From Flavobacteriaceae bacterium UBA2000 (GTDB taxonomy: Bacteria > Bacteroidota > Bacteroidia > Flavobacteriales > Flavobacteriaceae), in the NCBI GenBank assembly GCA_002335345.1, contig DDCS01000126.1, positions 1-9,085 of the forward strand: a stretch of 9,085 bases of DNA, in the 5' to 3' direction. How positions within the stretch are numbered: position 1 is the stretch's first letter; each line of letters begins with the position of its first letter. Below the pieces are notes generated by a model. It saw only the letters and a program-made list of their open reading frames with translations. It was not told the origin of the DNA and made no database searches. This document shows positions 1 to 6,955 of this stretch, piece after piece. A program made the translations under genes and the position numbers.

Positions 1-360
1 GGAAAGGCTGTGCTCCACCATTTACGACAAGAAAAATTAGATCCTAGCCAAATGTTAGTGATTACCGATGATCTCAATTTGCCTTTTGGCGCCATTAGAC
101 TCAAGGCCAAAGGAAGTGATGGCGGTCATAATGGCCTAAAAGATATTCAGAACGCACTGCAAACCACAGTTTATCCGCGATTTCGTTTTGGAATTAGCAA
201 TACCTTCGGCCAAGGACAACAGGTGGATTATGTCTTGGGAAATTGGTCCCCTGAGGAAACCAATTTAATGCCCGAGAGGCTTCAAAAATCCATAGAAATC
301 ATTCCTTCATTTGGACTAAGTGGGCTTGCCCAAACGATGAATAGCTTTAATGGAACATAA
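1..360 (+). CDS. pth: Peptidyl-tRNA hydrolase (Pth), 5'-truncated by the window edge
   Basis: Cytoplasmic enzyme that cleaves the ester bond of peptidyl-tRNAs released from stalled ribosomes, recycling tRNA. The reading frame is open from base 1, so the window starts inside the gene; the GTG at base 10 is an internal Val codon and not a start. The first visible residues, GKAV, match the segment right after the family's MNxSG motif, so about 70 N-terminal residues, including the conserved Asn and His of the early active site, lie upstream. Visible residues include Asp23 (in TDDLNLPFG), matching catalytic Asp93 of E. coli Pth, and Asn44 (in GGHNGLKD), matching Asn114; their 21-residue spacing is the same as in E. 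coli. The C-terminus is complete. The last bases overlap or abut ribF, suggesting co-transcription. Identification is secure. Confidence 0.95.
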   Translation, partial: GKAVLHHLRQEKLDPSQMLVITDDLNLPFGAIRLKAKGSDGGHNGLKDIQNALQTTVYPRFRFGISNTFGQGQQVDYVLGNWSPEETNLMPERLQKSIEIIPSFGLSGLAQTMNSFNGT

Positions 361-361
361 G

Positions 362-1306
362 ATGCAGGTTCATAAACAGGTCCAAGAATTTAACCCAGAA
401 CGCGGGAGTGTGATTACCATTGGCACCTTCGACGGGGTCCATTTGGGCCATCGGACCATCCTAAAAAAAGTTGTGAATGAGGCCAGGGTCAGAGACCTAA
501 ATGCCGTGCTCCTTACATTTTTTCCGCATCCCAGAATGGTGGTGCAAAAGCAAACCGATTTAAAACTACTCAATACCTTAGATGAGAAAATACAACTCCT
601 CGAAGTCTTGGGGGTTGACCACCTGGTGATTCAACCGTTTACCAAAGAATTTTCGAGGCTGACTGCCGTGGAATACGTGCGCGATCTATTGGTAAATCAA
701 CTCAAGGCAAAAAAAATAATTATTGGATATGACCATCGATTTGGACGCAATCGCACAGCTAATATTGACGATTTAAAAGAATTTGGCTTGGTTTACGACT
801 TTGAGGTTGAAGAAATCTCTGCCCAACAAAAGGACGCTGTAGCCATTAGCTCCACAAAAATTCGAAAAGCGCTTGCCTTAGGTGATGTCGATACAGCGAA
901 TACGTATCTCGGAGGGGCATATCCCTTAAGCGGTATTGTGATCAAGGGTCAATCCCTAGGTCAAACGTTAGGTTATCCCACCGCAAATTTTGTTGTCGCC
1001 GAATCCTATAAATTATTGCCAAAACAAGGCGTTTATCTCAGTTCGGCCGTAATCGATGGACACCCCTATTTTGGCGTAACCAATATCGGGACCAATCCAA
1101 CCGTCGGCGGCGTTGACCCTCGGGTAGAAACTCATTTTTTGGCGCTCAATGCCGATCTTTACGACCGGCCTTTACAAATTAAGCTCCTGAGTAGAATTCG
1201 CGATCAAAAAATCTTCCCTGATTTAAGTGCTTTGAAATCAGCTATTGCCGCGGATATTCAACACGCTACTGGTCTCATTCCAAAATTCAAGAACGGTGTG
1301 GTTTAA
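362..1306 (+). CDS. ribF: Bifunctional riboflavin kinase / FMN adenylyltransferase (FAD synthetase) RibF
   Basis: Converts riboflavin to FMN and FMN to FAD in the cytoplasm. The N-terminal nucleotidyltransferase domain (about residues 15-180) shows GTFDGVHLGH at 21-30, GYDHRFG at 122-128 and SSTKIR at 163-168. The C-terminal flavokinase domain (about 188-305) shows the LGYPTAN loop at 203-209, the NIG...PTV segment at 241-247 and the likely catalytic Glu256 in RVETHF. The 314-residue length is normal for the family. Two in-frame ATGs exist: 350 (overlapping the pth stop by 11 bases) and 362 (1 base after it). I prefer 362 because family members usually begin with a short basic segment right before the first strand; neither start has a clear ribosome binding site. 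One oddity is Gln201 where bacterial RibF usually has Arg (GRxLGFPTAN). The close spacing with pth suggests an operon. Confidence 0.95.
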   Translation: MQVHKQVQEFNPERGSVITIGTFDGVHLGHRTILKKVVNEARVRDLNAVLLTFFPHPRMVVQKQTDLKLLNTLDEKIQLLEVLGVDHLVIQPFTKEFSRLTAVEYVRDLLVNQLKAKKIIIGYDHRFGRNRTANIDDLKEFGLVYDFEVEEISAQQKDAVAISSTKIRKALALGDVDTANTYLGGAYPLSGIVIKGQSLGQTLGYPTANFVVAESYKLLPKQGVYLSSAVIDGHPYFGVTNIGTNPTVGGVDPRVETHFLALNADLYDRPLQIKLLSRIRDQKIFPDLSALKSAIAADIQHATGLIPKFKNGVV

Positions 1307-2639
1307 GCCTGTTGACAATATTGGGCTTGTGCTCTGGCGAATCGTTTTTGGCCTACTCATCGCCCTAGAGTCATTCGGCGCCTTAATCACAGGATGGGTT
1401 AAAGAAGTGTTGATCGAGCCTACTTTTACGTTTAGCTTTATTGGTTTTGAGTGGTTGCAGCCGCTGCCCGGATGGGGTATGTACGCCTATTACACTTTAA
1501 TGGGGCTGAGTGGTTTGGCTATTATGTTCGGTTATCGATATCGCTGGAGTATGCTTCTTTTTGCCCTATTGTGGACCGGGTCTTACCTGATGCAAAAATC
1601 AGCCTATAACAATCATTATTATCTATTATGCCTGCTCTCATGGCTCATGGTTTTTCTTCCCGCGGCCAAAGACGTGTCTTGGGACACCCTAAAAACAGGT
1701 AAACGAAGCACCCTGATGCCTTTTTGGGTCCTGATTTTGATGATTGGCCAGGTGTGGATTGTCTTCACCTATGCTGCCTTGGCCAAGCTTTACCCCGATT
1801 GGCTGGATGGCAAAGTCATTGCCCTATTCATGGAAGGCAAAAAAAGCTATCCGATCATAGGCCCATGGCTCCAAGATGAATTGCTTCAAAAAACACTTAT
1901 TTGGGGCGGCATATTTTTTGACGCCTTGATCATTCCTGCGCTTCTTTGGCGGCGTACCCGAGTAATCGCCTTTATCCTATCCCTGGGATTTCATTTATTC
2001 AATTCCATTGTTTTTCAAATTGGGATATTTCCCTACATGAGTATCGCTTTTGCCTTCTTGTTTTTCTCCCCGCAGACCCTACGTCAAAAATTTGGGCGCT
2101 GGATCACCCGCTTTGAAACCCGAGTTCAAAACAAGTTAGACCAAACCCATTGGGTCAAACCGCAAATTCAACACCTCAGCCCGGCAAAACAACCTTGGAT
2201 TCCGGCACTCATTGTGGTCTATCTCGTGATCCAAGTGCTGCTTCCGCTGCGCCACCATTTAATAAAAGACTCTGTTCTTTGGACCGAAGAAGGCCACCGA
2301 ATGAGCTGGCGCATGATGCTCAGGGCCCGCAAAGGCATCACGAGCTTTTATGTGATGGAACCAGGAACAGGGGTAAAATCCGTTTATCCTTTGCGCGATT
2401 TAGTCACCCAAAAACAACTTAAAATGCTTTCTTCTCATCCAGATTTCATCTGGCAAATGGCACAAAAAATTAAAGCAATAGAGGCCGAAAAAGGACGTGA
2501 GGTAGGGGTTTATGTGCGCAGCCGTGTCAGCATTAATGGACGCGAATACAGCCCGTTGATCAGCCCGGAGGTTAATCTGGCCGAGGAGCCCTGGGATCCT
2601 TGGAGACACCATGACTGGATATTGCCCAGTCCATTTTGA
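1296..2639 (+). CDS. HTTM-domain membrane protein, vitamin K-dependent gamma-carboxylase family
   Basis: Predicted polytopic inner-membrane protein of 447 residues related to gamma-glutamyl carboxylase (GGCX), which uses reduced vitamin K to carboxylate protein glutamates. About eight or nine hydrophobic helices are visible between residues 9 and 258, plus one at about 303-320. Shared family features: YNNHYYL (His107, at the place of human His160), ALAKLYPDWLDG (Lys164, at the place of catalytic Lys218), FHLFNSIVFQIG (232-243, like the human FHCMNS motif) and a soluble C-terminal part (329-447) with SWRMM and RVSINGREY...WDPW, resembling the human SWDMM and WVSINDRF...WSPF segments. The start is uncertain: GTG at 1296 (overlapping ribF by 11 bases) places FKPVDN at the N-terminus, as in related proteins, while a TTG at 1245 would add 17 residues. 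The overlap with ribF implies co-transcription and possible translational coupling. Activity and substrate are unknown; the family call is strong, the catalytic role inferred. Confidence 0.88.
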   Translation: MWFKPVDNIGLVLWRIVFGLLIALESFGALITGWVKEVLIEPTFTFSFIGFEWLQPLPGWGMYAYYTLMGLSGLAIMFGYRYRWSMLLFALLWTGSYLMQKSAYNNHYYLLCLLSWLMVFLPAAKDVSWDTLKTGKRSTLMPFWVLILMIGQVWIVFTYAALAKLYPDWLDGKVIALFMEGKKSYPIIGPWLQDELLQKTLIWGGIFFDALIIPALLWRRTRVIAFILSLGFHLFNSIVFQIGIFPYMSIAFAFLFFSPQTLRQKFGRWITRFETRVQNKLDQTHWVKPQIQHLSPAKQPWIPALIVVYLVIQVLLPLRHHLIKDSVLWTEEGHRMSWRMMLRARKGITSFYVMEPGTGVKSVYPLRDLVTQKQLKMLSSHPDFIWQMAQKIKAIEAEKGREVGVYVRSRVSINGREYSPLISPEVNLAEEPWDPWRHHDWILPSPF

Positions 2640-2691
2640 GCAAAAACGGACAAAGAATCCCGTCCGGGCCTTAAAAGCATCTAATTTTCGC

Positions 2692-2699
2692 TAAATTTG
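2692..2699 (+). promoter_or_regulatory. Candidate Bacteroidota-type -7 promoter element upstream of serS
   Basis: TAAATTTG fits the Bacteroidota housekeeping -7 consensus TAnnTTTG exactly and ends 21 bases before the serS ATG, predicting a leader of about 14 bases. It lies in the only gap (2640-2719) large enough for a separate promoter between the pth-ribF-carboxylase trio and the serS block. No clear -33 TTG element is seen at the expected distance (about 2668-2674 reads as GGCCTTA), so the call rests on the -7 match and position. Confidence 0.45.
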
Positions 2700-2719
2700 A
2701 CCCGCTAAATAAAGCTATA

Positions 2720-4003
2720 ATGTTACAAGTATCCCAGATTCGAGAGCAATACGATCAATCCATTGAGGCCCTAGCAAAAAGAGGGGTTGATGCGCGTGAA
2801 GTTTTTGATCGCGTCCTTAAATTGGACGAGCAAAGACGTGCCACACAAGCGCAGTTAGACGAAACCTTAGCACAGTCAAATACATTTTCAAAAGAAATAG
2901 GTCAGTTGTTCCAAAATGGCCAGCCGCAAAAGGCCAATATTCTCAAGGAAAAAACGACCCAGTTAAAGGCCCAGTCCAAGGTTTTGCAAGAGCAGCTCAG
3001 CGAATTTGCCCAGGCCCTTCAGGAAGTCCTTTGGACGATCCCAAACCTACCCAATGCAATCGTCCCTGCTGGCAGTAGTGATCAAGACAATGAAGTGGTA
3101 CTTCAGGAGGGCGATATTCCTTCCTTACACGAAGGGGCTTTACCCCACTGGGAATTGGCCAAAATCTATGACCTGATCGATTTTGAGCTTGGCGTAAAAA
3201 TAACTGGGGCAGGGTTTCCCGTTTATAAGGGCTATGGGGCGCGGTTACAGCGTGCGCTGATCGCTTATTTCTTGGACAAAAATACCAATGCGGGGTATAC
3301 TGAATACCAGGTGCCGCACTTGGTGAACGAAGCTTCAGGCTTTGGCACAGGACAATTACCCGACAAAGAAGGGCAAATGTATCATGTCACTGGGGATAAC
3401 CTCTATCTCATCCCCACTGCAGAGGTCCCGGTAACCAATTTATTTCGGGATGTATTACTCAATCAAAGCGATCTTCCTGTATGTTGCACGGGTTATACGC
3501 CTTGTTTTAGAAGAGAGGCCGGAAGTTACGGGGCTCATGTGCGCGGGCTCAATCGCCTTCATCAATTTGATAAGGTAGAAATTGTGCGCATAGAACATCC
3601 GGACAACAGTTATCAGGCTTTAGACCAAATGGTTGGCCATGTTCAGGAGATCCTTCGTGAATTAAATTTACCGTATCGCATTTTGAGATTGTGTGGGGGG
3701 GACCTTGGATTTACTTCTGCCTTAACCTACGACTTTGAAGTGTTTTCTACGGCTCAAGACCGCTGGTTGGAAATCTCCTCTGTATCTAATTTTGAAACTT
3801 TCCAGGCGAATCGTCTTAAATTGCGCTTTAAGGACAATGACGGGAACAACAAGCTAGCGCACACACTCAATGGCAGCGCCCTTGCACTGCCCCGTGTGAT
3901 GGCTGGAATCCTAGAAAATTATCAAACCCCTGATGGAATTAAAATCCCTGAAGTCCTAGTTCCCTATTGCGGATTTGATTTTATTCCGGCCCCCGGGAAG
4001 TAA
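2720..4003 (+). CDS. serS: Seryl-tRNA synthetase (SerRS)
   Basis: Class II aminoacyl-tRNA synthetase that activates serine with ATP and charges tRNA-Ser (and tRNA-Sec where present). The 427-residue length is typical. Residues about 1-110 are charged and helical with Gln/Lys/Glu-rich stretches, matching the N-terminal coiled-coil arm that grips the long variable arm of tRNA-Ser. The catalytic core follows: TAEVPVTN at 233-240 (serine-binding TxE loop), motif 2 around CFRREAGSYG at 262-271 and RGLNRLHQF at 275-283, a LEISSVSNF segment at 350-358, and motif 3 NGSALALPR at 384-392 with invariant Arg392 followed by ILENYQ. The NGSALALPR form of motif 3 is common in Bacteroidota. The start ATG is preceded by an A/T-rich leader without a strong Shine-Dalgarno sequence. 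It appears to be the first gene of the downstream block. Confidence 0.98.
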   Translation: MLQVSQIREQYDQSIEALAKRGVDAREVFDRVLKLDEQRRATQAQLDETLAQSNTFSKEIGQLFQNGQPQKANILKEKTTQLKAQSKVLQEQLSEFAQALQEVLWTIPNLPNAIVPAGSSDQDNEVVLQEGDIPSLHEGALPHWELAKIYDLIDFELGVKITGAGFPVYKGYGARLQRALIAYFLDKNTNAGYTEYQVPHLVNEASGFGTGQLPDKEGQMYHVTGDNLYLIPTAEVPVTNLFRDVLLNQSDLPVCCTGYTPCFRREAGSYGAHVRGLNRLHQFDKVEIVRIEHPDNSYQALDQMVGHVQEILRELNLPYRILRLCGGDLGFTSALTYDFEVFSTAQDRWLEISSVSNFETFQANRLKLRFKDNDGNNKLAHTLNGSALALPRVMAGILENYQTPDGIKIPEVLVPYCGFDFIPAPGK

Positions 4004-4011
4004 GGTTTTTT
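3984..4011 (+). terminator. Weak hairpin plus T-run at the serS stop codon (possible attenuating terminator)
   Basis: CCGG-CCC-CCGG (3986-3996) can form a short GC stem, extendable with a one-base bulge by TT/AA, just before the serS stop codon; after 9 more bases comes T6 at 4006-4011. The stem is short and the distance to the T-run is longer than in a classical intrinsic terminator, so partial read-through into the TPR gene is more likely than full termination. It may also be a chance structure. Confidence 0.18.
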
Positions 4012-4056
4012 GGCTTGAATCCAAGGTCATCTCAAGACATGTGGTATCTTTAAGGC

Positions 4057-5835
4057 ATGAGATTCTGGGCTTACATTTTGCCAATAATGTTGTTTTGTGC
4101 CCCAATTTGGGCACAAAAAGAGGCTCTGGCCGAAAATTACTTTGAACAAGGAGCCTATGATAAAGCCTTGAGCCTATATCAGCGTTTGGTTGAAGAGCAA
4201 CCGCGTCAACCAAAATACGTGCTTGGACTCGTGAACACTTATCAGGAACTGAGTCAATTTGATGAGGCTGAAAATCTGCTCAAATCGAGACTTCGCGAGC
4301 CTCGAATTTATCCCCTTTACTATATTGCCCTGGCAAACAATTTTAACAGGCAACGTCAAATAGACTCTGCACAATTCTATATCGACAAGGCCCTTGATTA
4401 CACCTTTGAGCAGCCCAATTATACCGTTTCTATGGGCAAAGCACTAACTGATCTAAGTCTATTGGGTGCCGCGAAAATCCTTTATCAGGGGGTCATGCAG
4501 CGCTATCCTGAAAAGGATTTCAATTTACAACTTGCACGCGTCTACGGGGAGCTTGGCGCGCTGGAACCCATGTTCGAAACGTATTTAACCTTGATGGAAT
4601 CCACACCAAGATTTATACCCAGTATCCAACGCTATCTTGAGACCTATATCACTGAAGACCCCTTAAATCCCGGCAATATTGAATTAAAGACCGCATTAAT
4701 TAAACGCTTATCCCAGGGGCAAGAACCGCTTTACAACAGTCTATTGAGTTGGCTTTTTGCCCAGCAAAAAGAATACGGCAAGGCCTTTATTCAAGAAAAA
4801 GCCATTTTTATGCGCAGTCCTGGCGACTTGACCGGAATTAAACAATTGGGCTATGCCGCCTTGAATGATCAGCAGCCGATTATGGCCAAAACCATTTTTA
4901 GCTTTGTTTTAGAAACGGCCGTGGACCCTAGAGAGCGTCTTGCGGCCCATTTGGAGATTTTACGCCTGGATAGAAGCATGAAACAGCGCCCGGCCCAAGA
5001 AATTGAACTGAGCTATACTGAATTAATTCAGCAATACCAGGCCTTTGACCTGACCCAACTCAACTTAGATTACGCCCACTTCCTTGCCTTTGACCTGGAT
5101 CAATCCCAGAAGGCCATCGACCTGTTGGACACGGCCGCAGAACGGGCCGAAAAATCATATGCCGAAGGACGGCTGCGTTTATTGCTCGGCGATATCTTGG
5201 TTTTTAATGAGCAATACAATCAAGCCCTCGTGAATTATGCCCTAGTTCAAAGTGTGCTCAAAGATGATGACTTGGCTCAAGAAGCTAAATTCAAGGAAGC
5301 CCAAACAAGTTATTTTCGAGGGGATTTTGAATGGGCCCAAACCCAATTAAAAGTCTTGAAATCTTCGACGGCTCAAAAAATGTCCAATGACGCCATAGCC
5401 CTACATGTTTTGATCAACGAAAACACCCTGGAAGACTCCACGCAAATTGCCTTAAAAAAGTTTGCCGGTGCCCAGTTACTCATGCATCAAAAAAAATATT
5501 CCAGCGCAATCGAAGCCTTGAATACATTGCAGCTGCAGGAGCCAATGGATCGACTGGCCGATGATATTCTTCATAACTTAGGGAGCCTCTATCGGCTCAC
5601 GCAAGCCCCTGAACTGGCCAAAGTCCAATGGGAAACTTTAATTCGTGAATACCCCGATAGTGTCTATATCGATGATGCCCTTTTTGCCTTGTCAGAGTTA
5701 ATGCTTTTGGAATTTAAGGCCCCTGAACAAGCCCAAAACTATCTAGAAGAGATCATCTTTAACCACGCCGATAGTATCTATTTTATCGATGCGCAAAAAC
5801 AATATCGAAAACTACGTGGAGACCAAATCAATTAA
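4057..5835 (+). CDS. Secreted tetratricopeptide-repeat (TPR) protein, function unknown
   Basis: Protein of 592 residues with a Sec-type signal peptide: Arg2, a hydrophobic core at about 4-16, and a likely signal peptidase I site after PIWA at residues 16-19. Cys14 does not sit in a lipobox, so a lipoprotein is not predicted. The mature part is almost all alpha-helical repeats. TPR-like helix pairs are clear at about 24-48 (YFEQGAYDKALSLYQRL), 55-78, 371-399, 411-437, and 503-570, where EYPDS and HADSIY repeat ends resemble those of BamD/YbgF-like outer-membrane assembly proteins. It probably acts in the periplasm as a protein-protein scaffold. The start ATG is the only one giving a complete signal peptide. 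A similar TPR protein beside serS and rsmA is, as I recall, common in flavobacteria, but I know of no assigned function. It is separated from serS by 53 bases and from the next gene by 23. Confidence 0.88.
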   Translation: MRFWAYILPIMLFCAPIWAQKEALAENYFEQGAYDKALSLYQRLVEEQPRQPKYVLGLVNTYQELSQFDEAENLLKSRLREPRIYPLYYIALANNFNRQRQIDSAQFYIDKALDYTFEQPNYTVSMGKALTDLSLLGAAKILYQGVMQRYPEKDFNLQLARVYGELGALEPMFETYLTLMESTPRFIPSIQRYLETYITEDPLNPGNIELKTALIKRLSQGQEPLYNSLLSWLFAQQKEYGKAFIQEKAIFMRSPGDLTGIKQLGYAALNDQQPIMAKTIFSFVLETAVDPRERLAAHLEILRLDRSMKQRPAQEIELSYTELIQQYQAFDLTQLNLDYAHFLAFDLDQSQKAIDLLDTAAERAEKSYAEGRLRLLLGDILVFNEQYNQALVNYALVQSVLKDDDLAQEAKFKEAQTSYFRGDFEWAQTQLKVLKSSTAQKMSNDAIALHVLINENTLEDSTQIALKKFAGAQLLMHQKKYSSAIEALNTLQLQEPMDRLADDILHNLGSLYRLTQAPELAKVQWETLIREYPDSVYIDDALFALSELMLLEFKAPEQAQNYLEEIIFNHADSIYFIDAQKQYRKLRGDQIN

Positions 5836-5839
5836 TTTG
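5832..5839 (+). promoter_or_regulatory. Possible -7-like element upstream of the DUF4286 gene
   Basis: TTAATTTG matches five of the six fixed positions of TAnnTTTG and ends 20 bases before the GTG start, nearly the same distance as the exact match before serS. It overlaps the stop codon of the TPR gene, and no -33 TTG is visible upstream. It could be an internal promoter for the DUF4286-rsmA-mgtE segment, or chance in AT-rich DNA. Confidence 0.22.
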
Positions 5840-5858
5840 ACGCAAAACCGTAAAGCCT

Positions 5859-6170
5859 GTGTACATTTATAACGTTACCATAACCCTAGAACCCGAAATA
5901 GAAACTCATTGGCTTGAGTGGATGCAGCAAGTGCATATTCCAGAGATGATCCAAACTGGTAAATTCTCAGGGGCCCTGATGACAAGGGTCATTACTGATC
6001 AAGACTTAGGCGGTCCGACTTATTCAGTTCAATACCGCTGTAAAAGCAAAGAAATACTGCAAGACTATTATCGCGAAGATGCCGAAAAATTAAGAGCACG
6101 AAGCGCCCGATTTGCGGGCAAATTTATTGCCTTTCGCACCGAACTCGATGTGATCCAAGAATTCTCATGA
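5859..6170 (+). CDS. DUF4286 family small protein
   Basis: Small soluble protein of 103 residues with no signal peptide or membrane segment. The N-terminal MYIYNVTITLE and following HWLEWMQQVHIPEM are hallmarks of the DUF4286 family of Bacteroidota; the middle part (YSVQYRCKS, about 60-68) and end (FRTELDVIQEF) look like alternating strands, and the overall pattern suggests a ferredoxin-like alpha/beta fold similar to antibiotic-biosynthesis-monooxygenase or EthD-like proteins, which is inference. Translation starts at GTG; the next Met, at residue 21, would delete the first strand, so GTG is favoured. The stop overlaps the rsmA start as ATGA, so the two are probably translationally coupled. 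Function is not known; association with rRNA methylation is suggested only by position. Confidence 0.9.
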   Translation: MYIYNVTITLEPEIETHWLEWMQQVHIPEMIQTGKFSGALMTRVITDQDLGGPTYSVQYRCKSKEILQDYYREDAEKLRARSARFAGKFIAFRTELDVIQEFS

Positions 6171-6955
6171 GTGTACGTCCTAAAAAACATCTCGGTCAAC
6201 ATTTCCTCAAGGATCGCAGTATCGCCCAACGCATCGCGGAATTACTCACTGGTGTTGGCTACGAACATTTATTAGAAATCGGCCCTGGTACTGGGGTGTT
6301 AACACAATATTTAATCAATAAACCATGGCAACTTATCGCCCTTGATTTAGATCAAGAATCTATTGATTATCTTAACGAGTATTACACGCCAAGTGAACTT
6401 ACCGTTCGCTACGGGGATGTCTTAAAGGACGATTTTACGGATTTATTTGGTGTGAATCCTTTTGCCATAGTCGGTAATTTCCCTTATAACATCTCCTCGC
6501 AAATTGTATTTAAAACCATTGAATGGCGGCACCAAATCCCGGAGTTTTGTGGTATGTTTCAAAAGGAAGTAGCCCAGCGCATCTGTGCCGCGCCTGGAAG
6601 CAAAACCTACGGTATACTTTCTGTGTTAACCCAGGCTTATTACAAAGCCGAGTACCAATTTACCGTTCCGCCCGGGGTTTTTCATCCGCCCCCAAAGGTC
6701 GATTCTGGAGTCTTACGCCTTACGCGGCATGATGATCTGGAGCTTCCTTGTGATGAGGCTTTGTTTTTTAAAGTCGTGAAAACCAGTTTTCAACAGCGTC
6801 GTAAAACCCTGCGTAACAGCTTAAAAATATTCAATATCTCTCAAAAACTCGAAGAAGATAGTATCTTTGCGAGGCGTCCGGAGCAATTGTCTGTTGCGGA
6901 ATTCATTACGCTCACCCAAAAAATGGAAAGCGATGGCATTTCAACTCACTCCTGA
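6167..6955 (+). CDS. rsmA: 16S rRNA (adenine1518-N6/adenine1519-N6)-dimethyltransferase RsmA/KsgA
   Basis: SAM-dependent enzyme that dimethylates two adjacent adenosines in the loop of helix 45 of 16S rRNA late in 30S assembly; its loss classically gives kasugamycin resistance. All main motifs are visible in 262 residues: KKHLGQHFL at 6-14, SAM-binding LEIGPGTG at 36-43, acidic ALDLD at 58-62, GDVL at 83-86, the adenine-binding/catalytic GNFPYN at 103-108, FQKEVAQRI at 131-139, FHPPPKVDS at 172-180 and the C-terminal FQQRRKTLRNSL at 208-219. Phe in GNFPYN where many bacteria have Leu is usual for Bacteroidota. It starts at ATG within the ATGA overlap with the DUF4286 gene, and its last 23 bases overlap mgtE, so it sits within an operon. 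Confidence 0.98.
   Translation: MSVRPKKHLGQHFLKDRSIAQRIAELLTGVGYEHLLEIGPGTGVLTQYLINKPWQLIALDLDQESIDYLNEYYTPSELTVRYGDVLKDDFTDLFGVNPFAIVGNFPYNISSQIVFKTIEWRHQIPEFCGMFQKEVAQRICAAPGSKTYGILSVLTQAYYKAEYQFTVPPGVFHPPPKVDSGVLRLTRHDDLELPCDEALFFKVVKTSFQQRRKTLRNSLKIFNISQKLEEDSIFARRPEQLSVAEFITLTQKMESDGISTHS

Noticed and set aside
10..12. GTG as a start for the first gene
   Set aside because: The frame continues upstream to base 1 with GKA, which fits the Pth sequence following MNxSG; this is an internal Val codon of a truncated gene.
2150..2612. Short open frames on both strands inside the carboxylase-like gene
   Set aside because: They overlap a conserved protein domain in other frames and have no recognisable protein features.
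2646..2668. Hairpin CGGAC...GTCCG after the carboxylase-like gene as a terminator
   Set aside because: The stem is only 5 pairs with a 10-base loop and no T-run follows on the + strand. A T-run follows only on the - strand, where there is no gene to terminate.
4045..4052. TATCTTTA as a -7 promoter element for the TPR gene
   Set aside because: It ends only 4 bases before the ATG, so transcription would start at or after the start codon; the downstream Met would lose half the signal peptide.
5528..5537. TGCAGCTGCA palindrome in the TPR gene
   Set aside because: It arises from Leu-Gln-Leu-Gln codons and is too short to be informative.
6867..6932. Upstream extension of mgtE inside rsmA
   Set aside because: The extra 22 residues are a shifted reading of rsmA codons and do not resemble MgtE; MAFQLTPEFL at 6933 matches the usual N-terminus.
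6867..6955. Mg2+ riboswitch or leader upstream of mgtE
   Set aside because: mgtE starts inside rsmA, so there is no non-coding leader and no recognisable aptamer pairing.
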